From NCBI RefSeq assembly GCF_017873955.1, contig NZ_JAGGKS010000001.1, forward strand, positions 310,001 to 374,000: DNA of 64,000 bases, given 5' to 3'. The position numbers and the translations under genes are program-made. Below are positions 25,447 to 32,900 of the stretch, one piece after another. The stretch is from Sedimentibacter acidaminivorans. Lineage in GTDB: Bacteria; Bacillota; Clostridia; Tissierellales; Sedimentibacteraceae. Position 1 is the stretch's first letter; each line of letters starts with the position of its first letter. The notes beneath the pieces are model-generated. The model was not told the origin of the DNA and ran no database searches. It saw nothing but the letters and a program-made list of their open reading frames with translations.

Positions 25447-25910
25447 ATTGATAACATCTCCTTCACAACTAATTTTAATGGTTCATGATGTGGTAAGTCA
25501 CTACCTTTTATTATTTCCTCATCATTTAAACCTATATATTCAAGTGCCGTATTGGAATTAATCCAATTAATTTCTTCAAAATTCTGATCTAAATTACTCA
25601 TTACAACCATTCCATCTCTTACTTCAACTATACCTTTATTTTCAGGGATTCCTGCTCCAAATCCGGCTACTTTGATTTCGTATAACTGCAGGCTATTATT
25701 ATCAAGTATTTTGTATTCTTCTATCCATGGTATATGCTCAAACGAATGTATCCATTTATATTTTAGAACTTCCCCTGATTCTACTCTGATTTTTTCGTAT
25801 ACTTCTCCTGTTTCTTGATGTGAAATAGTTAGAACCTTGGTATATCCAATCTTTAAAAAAACACTTAGTGCAAATATTGAGATAAACATAAATATCAGAA
25901 TTTTTTTCAT
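25428..25910 (-). CDS. DUF1850-family protein of TAXI-TRAP operon
   Basis: A small exported or membrane-anchored protein. With a start at 25910 it has a signal-anchor (MKKILIFMFISIFALSVF) and about 160 residues in all. The body carries the DUF1850 pattern (YKWIHSFEHIPWIEEYKI, FGAGIPE). DUF1850 genes sit almost always between TAXI binding protein and fused permease, but their role is unclear. The frame also opens at a GTG at 25958, two bases from the binding-protein stop. Neither start has a strong ribosome site, and a hairpin (25915-25938) lies between them, so translation may be coupled or weak. Confidence 0.8.
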   Translation of the reverse strand: MKKILIFMFISIFALSVFLKIGYTKVLTISHQETGEVYEKIRVESGEVLKYKWIHSFEHIPWIEEYKILDNNSLQLYEIKVAGFGAGIPENKGIVEVRDGMVVMSNLDQNFEEINWINSNTALEYIGLNDEEIIKGSDLPHHEPLKLVVKEMLSIWPRFH

Positions 25911-25914
25911 ATAT

Positions 25915-25938
25915 GATGAAGCACCGAAATGCTTCATC
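25915..25938 (-). promoter_or_regulatory. Intercistronic hairpin in TRAP operon
   Basis: GATGAAGCA and TGCTTCATC form a 9-bp stem between the TAXI gene and the likely DUF1850 start. Such hairpins often raise binding-protein output relative to the permease by protecting or partly terminating the mRNA. Confidence 0.5.
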
Positions 25939-25959
25939 ATCTTATTTTTACTTTTCACC

Positions 25960-26997
25960 TTATTTAGTTATACCTTGTTCTTCGTAATATTTTACTGCAC
26001 CTGGATGGAAAGGTATATCAACACCTAAATGAGAATTTTCTAAAGAAATGTGTTTTGCAGCTGTTGCATGTGATGCTTTTATATCTTCAATATTTTCAAA
26101 TATACCTTTTGTTAAGTCATATACAACTTCATCAGGTAAATCCTTGCTCACTAGCATTATATTTCTTACTGTAACTGTATTTATATCACCATCTGTTCCA
26201 TACGCGTCTGCTGGAATAACATCAGGAACAAAAAACGGATATTTTTCTGTCAAGTTGTTCAAACCATCTCCTTCTATAGGAACTAATACTATGTCAGCAG
26301 TTGTTCCTAATTCCATAACTGTAGCATTAGGAATACCACTTGTTACAAATACTGCATCAACTAAACCATTTTTCATTTGGTCTATTGCTTCACCATAGTT
26401 TAGATAGTCAACTTTACTATCTTCATATGTCATTCCATGTGCTTCATACATCATTCTAGCATTTAATTCAACTCCTGAATTTGGCGCACCTATACCAACC
26501 CTTTTACCTTTTAAATCTTCAAATTTAGTAATGCCTGTCTCTTTAGTTGTAACTAATTGAACATAGTTAGGGTACAATCCCATTATTGCTCTTAAATCAG
26601 TTGCTGGCTCTTTTCCTTCAAATGCACCAAATGCATCATATGCCTGTGCTACTGCATCTGACATTACTATAGCTAATTCTGCATCTTTATTTGATATTAA
26701 ACCTATATTTTCTACAGAAGCACCTGTTGATTGTGCTGAAGATTTATATCCTAATTTATTTTGGAACACACTTGAGAAAGCTCCTCCTATTGGATAATAC
26801 AAACCACTTGTTGGACCTGTTGCTACAGTAATGAAATAATCACTTTTATTTATTTCTGCTTGTTGGTCTTGTTGTTCTGTTGCTGGTTTTTCAGCTGCTG
26901 GTTGTTCTGGTGCAGCATCATTACCTCCACATGCCGTTAACACTGATGCAGCTAAAACTGTTAACGATAATAATAAAGCAATTTTTTTCTTAATCAT
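25960..26997 (-). CDS. TAXI-family TRAP solute-binding lipoprotein
   Basis: A 345-residue lipoprotein with lipobox LTAC (Cys23), then an acidic/Gln-rich linker and the TAXI fold (FITVATGPTSGLYYPIGGAF, GASVENIGLISNKDAELAIV, GKRVGIGAPNSGVELNARMM, AVFVTSGIPNATV). It captures the solute outside the membrane and feeds the fused permease. GGAGGAG precedes the ATG. A sigma-54 promoter (27059-27075) about 60 bp upstream makes it the first gene of an operon activated by the NtrC-type regulator just upstream. Family TAXI ligands include glutamate and aromatic or short-chain acids; the one here is unknown. Confidence 0.92.
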   Translation of the reverse strand: MIKKKIALLLSLTVLAASVLTACGGNDAAPEQPAAEKPATEQQDQQAEINKSDYFITVATGPTSGLYYPIGGAFSSVFQNKLGYKSSAQSTGASVENIGLISNKDAELAIVMSDAVAQAYDAFGAFEGKEPATDLRAIMGLYPNYVQLVTTKETGITKFEDLKGKRVGIGAPNSGVELNARMMYEAHGMTYEDSKVDYLNYGEAIDQMKNGLVDAVFVTSGIPNATVMELGTTADIVLVPIEGDGLNNLTEKYPFFVPDVIPADAYGTDGDINTVTVRNIMLVSKDLPDEVVYDLTKGIFENIEDIKASHATAAKHISLENSHLGVDIPFHPGAVKYYEEQGITK

Positions 26998-27058
26998 AAT
27001 TCTCCTCCACTTATTTTTATTATTTTATAATCTCTTATTAACTAGCATCTTATATATA

Positions 27059-27075
27059 AGCAAATTTTGTGCCAA
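27059..27075 (-). promoter_or_regulatory. Sigma-54 (-24/-12) promoter of the TRAP operon
   Basis: On the minus strand the sequence is T-TGGCAC-AAAAT-TTGCT, matching the RpoN consensus TGGCAC-N5-TTGCW at every key base, with the GG and GC at the required spacing. The predicted transcription start near 27048 gives a leader of about 50 nt. Confidence 0.88.
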
Positions 27076-27131
27076 GAACTTTTATTTTTAGTAAATTCTA
27101 TAGATTACTCAAATTTCATAAAAATAAATAC

Positions 27132-27147
27132 AACATATTAATATGTT
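27132..27147. promoter_or_regulatory. Candidate enhancer site for the NtrC-type regulator
   Basis: AACATATT-AATATGTT is a perfect 16-bp palindrome about 60-75 bp upstream of the -24 element, the usual place for an activator site. Assignment to the 27244 regulator is inferred from position. Confidence 0.5.
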
Positions 27148-27163
27148 AATACAATTTTATAAC

Positions 27164-27227
27164 ATATCGGCAATTTTTGCCTATAAAAAAGCGGCAAAAA
27201 TTGCCGATATGAATTTTTTGCCGCTTT
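27164..27227 (-). terminator. Terminator of the two-component genes, with overlapping alternative hairpin
   Basis: On the minus strand AAAGCGGCAAAAA (27227-27215) pairs with TTTTTGCCGCTTT (27200-27188), followed by TTTTA, a good terminator 17 bp after the response-regulator stop. The same middle segment (27193-27210) can pair instead as a perfect 18-bp stem with 27164-27181. The two helices exclude each other. Confidence 0.7.
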
Positions 27228-27243
27228 AAATCTTAATATTTCA

Positions 27244-28623
27244 TCAATTTAAACCATATTCATTTATTTTATATCTTAAGCCACGTTCACTAATCCCAAG
27301 CATTGTAGCTGTAGCTTTTTTATGACCATTATTTAATTCCAAAGCTGCTTTTATCAATTTCTTTTCTGCTTCTTGTAAAGTTAATCCTACAAGACTCTCA
27401 GTACCAATACTGGTTCCCATATTTAAGTCTAATTCATCGTTTATATTAATTTTTCTATTTTGAACTTCTACAGGAAGATTTTCAGTTTCAATTACATCGT
27501 CTTTTGCAAGTAAAACTGCACATTCTATAATATTAGACAACTCTCTAATATTGCCAGGATAATTGTAGTTAAGTAAGCAATCCTCTGCTTTCTTTGATAA
27601 TCCAATAACATTTTTATTCATTGAATTATTATAAATATCTATGAAATGATTGCTTAAAAGAGGTAAATCCTGTACTCTATCTCTCAATGGAGGCAATATT
27701 ATTTCAAAAACATTAAGCCTAAAATATAAGTCACCTCTAAATCTTCCTTCTTCTACTAGCTTTTTTAAATCCCTATTGGTAGCAGCAACCACCCTAACAT
27801 TCAATTCAACTGGTATATTGCTTCCCAGCGGAGTATATCTTTTTTGTTGAAGGACTCTCAAAAGTTTTGACTGCAATTTAAATGGCATATCTCCTATTTC
27901 GTCTAAAAATATTGTTCCATTATTAGCATATTCAAATTTACCTTGTTTATCTGATAATGCCCCTGTAAACGTCCCCTTTTTGTGTCCAAAAAGTTCTTCC
28001 TCTAATAAACCCTCAGGAATAGCCGCACAATTTATTTCAACAAAATTTCCATCTTTTCTCTTCCCAGAATAATGAATTGCCCTTGCAACTAACTCCTTGC
28101 CTGTACCGCTTTCTCCTGTTACAACAACACTTGTATCAACATCTTTAAGCTTTTCTATCATATGAAACACATTTTTCATAGCAGGACTTTTACCTATTAT
28201 TCCATTATAACTATTTTCATCACCAAGTGTGTTTTCAACATATTTTACTTTTTCATTATTCCTTTGATACTCTAATGCTTGAGTTATAGAATCTTCAAGT
28301 ATGTTCAAATCCAACGGTTTAGTAAGGTATGTATATGCTCCTTTTTTTATAGCATCTACTGAAGACATTATAGATCCATATGCAGTCATTATAATAACCT
28401 GAATAGATTTGTCTAAATTTTTTATTTCTTTCAACACATTTATTCCATCAACCATTCCAATTTTCAAATCTAAAAGCACAAGGTTATAACTTTCCTTTAT
28501 AAGCATATTTAAACCTTCTTTTGGATTTATAGTTGATTTAACATCATATTTATCTTCTAAAGCAAATGTTAACGATGTACATATATCAATTTCATCATCA
28601 ATTATCAATATTTTCCGTCTCAT
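27244..28623 (-). CDS. NtrC-family sigma-54 response regulator
   Basis: A 459-residue protein. The receiver domain (1-120) has the acidic pair DDE, phospho-Asp in LVLLDLKIG and Lys in YLTKPLD. The AAA+ domain (about 145-375) has the Walker A motif GESGTGKE, the sigma-54 contact loop GTFTGA and Walker B (GTIFLDEIGDMP). A Fis-type HTH ends it (KKATATMLGISERGLRYKI). It should open sigma-54 promoters when phosphorylated by the kinase encoded immediately upstream (26-bp overlap). The nearest sigma-54 promoter is that of the TRAP operon directly downstream. AAAGGAG precedes the ATG. Confidence 0.92.
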   Translation of the reverse strand: MRRKILIIDDEIDICTSLTFALEDKYDVKSTINPKEGLNMLIKESYNLVLLDLKIGMVDGINVLKEIKNLDKSIQVIIMTAYGSIMSSVDAIKKGAYTYLTKPLDLNILEDSITQALEYQRNNEKVKYVENTLGDENSYNGIIGKSPAMKNVFHMIEKLKDVDTSVVVTGESGTGKELVARAIHYSGKRKDGNFVEINCAAIPEGLLEEELFGHKKGTFTGALSDKQGKFEYANNGTIFLDEIGDMPFKLQSKLLRVLQQKRYTPLGSNIPVELNVRVVAATNRDLKKLVEEGRFRGDLYFRLNVFEIILPPLRDRVQDLPLLSNHFIDIYNNSMNKNVIGLSKKAEDCLLNYNYPGNIRELSNIIECAVLLAKDDVIETENLPVEVQNRKININDELDLNMGTSIGTESLVGLTLQEAEKKLIKAALELNNGHKKATATMLGISERGLRYKINEYGLN

Positions 28624-30625
28624 AAAAATCTCCTTTAAAAGTTATTATAATTTTTGTACCTATATACTTTTTACTTTTTATTGTAATTTCTCCATCATTG
28701 TCTTCAACAAGTTGCTTGGATAAAGGAAGTCCTATTCCGCTACCTTTAATTTTTGTTGTATAAAATAATTCATAAACATTATTTAATTCATCTTCACCTA
28801 TGCCTATACCGTTGTCCTCAACCGATATATAAACTTTATTACTTGTTCTCCATGAGTTGATTATTATTACATAGTTTTTTATCTCATTGCTATAAAGTTT
28901 CATTTCAGATATTGCATCTATTGCATTAAGCAATAAATTTAACAATACCTGATTTATTTGATTTTTATCTACACTTATATATAAGTTTTTATCAACATTT
29001 ATTTTCAAATCAATATTGTTACTACTTATTATAGGTTTAGATAAAAGTACACAAGATTCTATTACATCCATTGCTAGAACCTTCTCAACATTTCTAGTTC
29101 TAGGTTTTGCATAATTAATTAGATTTTCAATTAATGTATTTACTCTTTCAACTTCTCTAGGCACTACTTGAGATATTTGTTTTTGAAACTCTAAATTATC
29201 TTTTTTTCTAGGTAAAATCTCAACATATGTTTTTATAGAGGTCAGAGGATTTCTAATTTCATGAGCTATTCCTGATATTATTTGTATTAAGGCTCTATTT
29301 TTTTCTTTTTCTGCTGCCTGTGCCATATAGATTTTTTCATCCGTAACATCTTCTATTGTTATGATAGCGCCTCTAGTTTTTTTCTCATAATCATTTAAAG
29401 GATATATTACATATCTAAATGTCCATTTTCTATCCTTTGTTCTATATTCCATCTCTTTACCCATATAACTTTCACCAAAATTAAGTACTCTCTCAATATT
29501 ATTATCAAGCATCATATTTATAGGAGAATAATCATATACACTCTCACCTATTGGTACATATGTACAACCACAAATTTTAAGGCAGTTTTCATTCATTGTA
29601 GTAATCTTGCCTTCATTGTCAAATATTACTATACTTCTCGGACTACTTTCAGTTATAAGGTTCTTAAGTTCATTGCTATTTCTAATTTCAAGTATCTTCT
29701 TTTGAAGTTGACTATTTGAATCACTTAACTCTTTTGTTTTTTCTTCTACTTTATGATGAAGATTAATATTAACATATGCAACTGCAGAAAGAATAAGCAA
29801 TACAACAACAATTACTATTGACATTACCCATAAATTTCTTTTAATTCGTTTTTGATTTTCTATATTTTTATCATTAATCCATTTATTGTATATCTCTTCA
29901 TATTCACCATTCATTTTTAGTTTTCTAAGTTCTGAATTGATAGTATTTAATAACCCATTATTTTCTTTTCTCAATCCAAGATAATAATTAATTGGTGTTT
30001 CATAACTATTACTTATAACATATGACTCTGTTAAATCATTTTTATCTAGTATATATTCTAATACATGTCTTACCCCTATCATCATATCTGCTCTTCTCAT
30101 AAGAAGAAGCTCTATAACGGATTCTTGATTAAATGCAACATTATAATTTGCCTTTTTAATATTTTTTACAAACTCATACTCAATAGAACCTCGTTCAACT
30201 GCTATTACAAGTGGTGATACATTTAAAGTGTTTTGAACTCTACTAGCTTTACTTTTCAACATTGCAATTGAAATTGTAGATTGAACTAAGCTATCGCTTA
30301 CTTCCATGACATCATCAAGTTCATTCATATATCTAATTCCCATAATCATATCAAGTTCTTGACTTTTAAATTTTGATAAGCACTCATTTAACGGCATTGG
30401 AATCATTACTAATTCAATGTTATTATTCTTTGCAATTTTATTTATCAAATCTATATTAAATCCCTTATAAACACCGTTTTCATGAAACTGATATGGTGGC
30501 AAATTTGGATCAAATCCAATTCTTACAATTTTTGTAGGTATTTCATTTTCTACATAACCAAAGCATATGACTGTTGTGATTAATATTATAAATATTAAAA
30601 CTAATATAAACTTAATAATTTTCAC
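28598..30625 (-). CDS. Sensor histidine kinase with SBP_bac_3 sensor and PAS domain
   Basis: A 675-residue membrane kinase. After an N-terminal helix comes a periplasmic-type family-3 binding domain (about 30-260, VRIGFDPNLPPYQFHENGVY, LDMIMGIRYM), a membrane helix near 270-295, a coiled coil, a PAS domain (about 335-440), HisKA (GIAHEIRNPLTSIKTY) and HATPase (NLLLNAIDA, DNGIGIG, GSGIGLPLSKQL). It probably reads an extracellular amino-acid-like or organic-acid ligand directly and drives the NtrC-type regulator. Codon 4 GTG at 30625, eight bases after AAGGAG, is preferred to the GTG (30634) and ATG (30631) overlapping the ribosome site. Confidence 0.9.
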   Translation of the reverse strand: MKIIKFILVLIFIILITTVICFGYVENEIPTKIVRIGFDPNLPPYQFHENGVYKGFNIDLINKIAKNNNIELVMIPMPLNECLSKFKSQELDMIMGIRYMNELDDVMEVSDSLVQSTISIAMLKSKASRVQNTLNVSPLVIAVERGSIEYEFVKNIKKANYNVAFNQESVIELLLMRRADMMIGVRHVLEYILDKNDLTESYVISNSYETPINYYLGLRKENNGLLNTINSELRKLKMNGEYEEIYNKWINDKNIENQKRIKRNLWVMSIVIVVVLLILSAVAYVNINLHHKVEEKTKELSDSNSQLQKKILEIRNSNELKNLITESSPRSIVIFDNEGKITTMNENCLKICGCTYVPIGESVYDYSPINMMLDNNIERVLNFGESYMGKEMEYRTKDRKWTFRYVIYPLNDYEKKTRGAIITIEDVTDEKIYMAQAAEKEKNRALIQIISGIAHEIRNPLTSIKTYVEILPRKKDNLEFQKQISQVVPREVERVNTLIENLINYAKPRTRNVEKVLAMDVIESCVLLSKPIISSNNIDLKINVDKNLYISVDKNQINQVLLNLLLNAIDAISEMKLYSNEIKNYVIIINSWRTSNKVYISVEDNGIGIGEDELNNVYELFYTTKIKGSGIGLPLSKQLVEDNDGEITIKSKKYIGTKIIITFKGDFYETENIDN

Positions 30626-30843
30626 AAACATCACTCCTTCTCGCTATTTTACAATATATATTAAATCATATTACTAATTCATTGTAAAGTAAAAACAGCG
30701 TGGTTTAATTCACTAACTAAATAAATTCTATTTATTTAAGTTCAAAAATGTTAACATATTTATAATATTACTTTTTTTAAAGTATAAAATATTGCATTTT
30801 ATAATTCATAATAATTATTTTTTATTCCAATATATATTATGAA

Positions 30844-30914
30844 TTGACTAATACCAATTGTAGTGTTATAATTACCATGATGGTAATTTTTTTACCATTA
30901 ACTAATAGTAGTTA
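30844..30914 (+). promoter_or_regulatory. Sigma-70 promoter with two dyads before the YheO-like gene
   Basis: TTGACT (30844-30849) and TATAAT (30867-30872) are 17 bp apart. ATTACCAT-G-ATGGTAAT (30871-30887), a perfect 8-bp dyad, overlaps the -10 and start region. TAACTA-N4-TAGTTA (30899-30914) follows. The arrangement suggests repression of the plus-strand operon, perhaps by its own first product. The rest of the 385-bp divergent gap (30626-31010) shows no gene; a promoter for the histidine kinase must also lie there. Confidence 0.65.
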
Positions 30915-31010
30915 GTATAATTTAAATTTTGGCAAATGTCAAAACTAAAAATTTAATAATATTATAGTTTAGGAAAATGTTATCAAAATAAAATATAGTT
31001 GAGGCTAATA

Positions 31011-31664
31011 ATGTATAAAGATATAGAAAGAAAATACTTAATGAATATGTTTATGACTTTCATTGATTTTCTATCAGAAATATATGGAGAAAACTGTGAA
31101 ATAGTTCTTCACGAAATAACAGAAGAAAGTTCATCTATAATTGCTATAAAAAATGGTCACATTAGCAACCGCACAATTGGAATAGAGAAAGATGATATAT
31201 TAAAAAAACAAATTGAAATTTCTAAAGGTAATAGCTATTCAGCTAACAGATTTCATAAAACAATTGAAGGCGGTGATATGAAATCTAATAGTTTTTTTAT
31301 AAAAGATTCTTCTGGTGAATTGATTGGTATATTTTGTGTCAATATAGACCTATCCTCCATAATTACGCTTAATAAGCTTACCGAAAAATTCATTTCACAG
31401 TTTATGGGGAACACTTTAAATGACAATCATAAAGCTAATGAGGAAGAAGAAAGTATAGAAGAATATACATATCGTATCATGAAAAAAATTGTCCATCAAC
31501 CAGAAATTCCGGTTGATAGGATGAATATGGAAGAAAAAATTAATATTTTGAGATTATTAAAAGAGAAAGGTGTTTTTAGAATAAAAGGTGTTGTAAGAGA
31601 AGTAGCTAAACAACTTGATGTTTCAGAAACAAGCATATATCGATATTTGCGTGAAATAGAGTGA
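31011..31664 (+). CDS. YheO/DauR-like regulator (PAS-like plus HTH)
   Basis: A 217-residue regulator with an N-terminal YheO-like PAS domain (ENCEIVLHEITEESSSIIAI, NSFFIKDSSGELIGIFCVNI) and a C-terminal HTH_22 domain (LKEKGVFRIKGVVREVAKQL, VSETSIYRYLREIE). DauR relatives control D-amino-acid or small-amine catabolic genes. The frame also opens at TTG 30999, but GAGG six bases before the ATG at 31011 decides the start. It heads an operon with the two genes below, and two dyads lie in its promoter. Confidence 0.82.
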   Translation: MYKDIERKYLMNMFMTFIDFLSEIYGENCEIVLHEITEESSSIIAIKNGHISNRTIGIEKDDILKKQIEISKGNSYSANRFHKTIEGGDMKSNSFFIKDSSGELIGIFCVNIDLSSIITLNKLTEKFISQFMGNTLNDNHKANEEEESIEEYTYRIMKKIVHQPEIPVDRMNMEEKINILRLLKEKGVFRIKGVVREVAKQLDVSETSIYRYLREIE

Positions 31665-31679
31665 CGAGGAGGTGATTAC

Positions 31680-32012
31680 TTGCCTTGTATTTTAATAAAA
31701 ACAAAAAAAACAAATACAACTGTAGATTTAAAATTATTAAGTGAAGATTTATCAAAATCTACTGGAATTGATATTAACCGAATTTCTATTATCGTGGATT
31801 ATTATAGTGATAAGGATTTTTTTAACCTAGATGATAATTTAATTATTTTTGTTAATATTTCTGAGAATAATCAAAAAGATCAAATCGAACTTTTATGTAA
31901 TAAAATATCCTCTTTGTCTGAAAGCTATTTTAATAAAAAACAAAATAGTTCTGCAGTTATTTGTAATCTTATACAAAAAGGATATTTCTATTTAAATGGT
32001 ATGAGAAAATGA
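31680..32012 (+). CDS. Tautomerase-like small protein
   Basis: A 110-residue protein started by TTG after an unusually strong site, GGAGGTGATTAC. It begins Met-Pro-Cys-Ile; Pro at position 2 with beta-alpha-beta wording (LLSEDLSKSTGIDINRISII) resembles the 4-oxalocrotonate tautomerase superfamily, in which the processed N-terminal Pro is the catalytic base. The C-terminal 50 residues are not typical. It lies 15 bp after the YheO-like regulator and overlaps the next open frame. The family call is tentative. Confidence 0.5.
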   Translation: MPCILIKTKKTNTTVDLKLLSEDLSKSTGIDINRISIIVDYYSDKDFFNLDDNLIIFVNISENNQKDQIELLCNKISSLSESYFNKKQNSSAVICNLIQKGYFYLNGMRK

Positions 32013-32026
32013 AGGGAGAAAGTAAA

Positions 32027-32749
32027 ATGAATAAAGCGAGTAAAATTTTATTACTTCATGGTGCATGGCATAATGGCAGCTGTTGGATGGAGGTTCAACA
32101 ATTATTAAAAGAAAAAGGTTATGAATCAGAAGCTTTAACATTACCTGGTAATGGAGAGGATGACGACAAAGTTGTTACATATGATGATTATGTAAAATAT
32201 GTTTCTGAAAAAATCAACAACCAAGATAAACCGGTTATTGTTGTAGGACACTCTAGTGCAGGACACATTTTACAGATGGCTATTCCAAAGGCGAACGAAA
32301 AAGTTGAAAAAGTAATATTTAATAATGCATGGTTGCTTCCTCATGGAAAATCCCAATTTGATTTTGTTCCCGATGAAATAAAAGAAGGTATGAGAACTCT
32401 TGCAAAAGAAAGTGGTGATGGTGCTATTCCTATTGATATTATGTTTGTAAAAGGAATGTTAGCTACGGAAGCTTCAGAAGAATGTATAGAAGCATTGATG
32501 GGCAAGCTTGTTACTCAACCCCTAGTAATAATGGAAACAAAAATAAATGCAAATGATTTTAACCAATTAAATATACCTCTAGTACTATTATATTGCACTA
32601 AAGACAAATCTGTTGCACCAGGAGCATTTTTAGATATGTTTAAAGCACAAGGGCAAAATGAGGTTGTGGAGATAGAATGTGACCATGAAGGCTTATTTAC
32701 AAACCCAAAAGTATATACAGAAGGACTCATCCAATGTATTGAGATTTAA
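32027..32749 (+). CDS. Alpha/beta hydrolase
   Basis: A 240-residue alpha/beta-hydrolase of the short esterase/lyase group (ILLLHGAWHNGSCWMEVQQLL, oxyanion HGAW; nucleophile elbow GHSSAGH; catalytic Asp near LLYCTKDKS; His in CDHEGLF). Likely a small-molecule esterase or C-C hydrolase. AGGGAGA nine bases before the ATG at 32027 marks the start; an ATG at 32009 overlaps the preceding stop and is less likely. Third gene of the YheO-like operon, closed by the hairpin at 32781. Confidence 0.82.
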   Translation: MNKASKILLLHGAWHNGSCWMEVQQLLKEKGYESEALTLPGNGEDDDKVVTYDDYVKYVSEKINNQDKPVIVVGHSSAGHILQMAIPKANEKVEKVIFNNAWLLPHGKSQFDFVPDEIKEGMRTLAKESGDGAIPIDIMFVKGMLATEASEECIEALMGKLVTQPLVIMETKINANDFNQLNIPLVLLYCTKDKSVAPGAFLDMFKAQGQNEVVEIECDHEGLFTNPKVYTEGLIQCIEI

Positions 32750-32780
32750 TTCAAAATTCTACGCTATTTAAAAGAATAAA

Positions 32781-32842
32781 ATACTCCCTTAAACATAATA
32801 GTTAAAATACTAAACTGCTATCTTTAAAGGAGTATATTTTTT
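32781..32842. terminator. Terminator between convergent genes
   Basis: ATACTCCCTTAAA (32781-32793) pairs with TTTAAAGGAGTAT (32823-32835) with one mismatch, and TTTTTT follows on the plus strand. It serves the hydrolase operon and probably, in reverse, the convergent protease gene. Confidence 0.65.
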
Positions 32843-32900
32843 ATCTTTGTACTTAACAAGGTGCAAATCAGTATCTATTATTTCAAAAATATTAAATATA

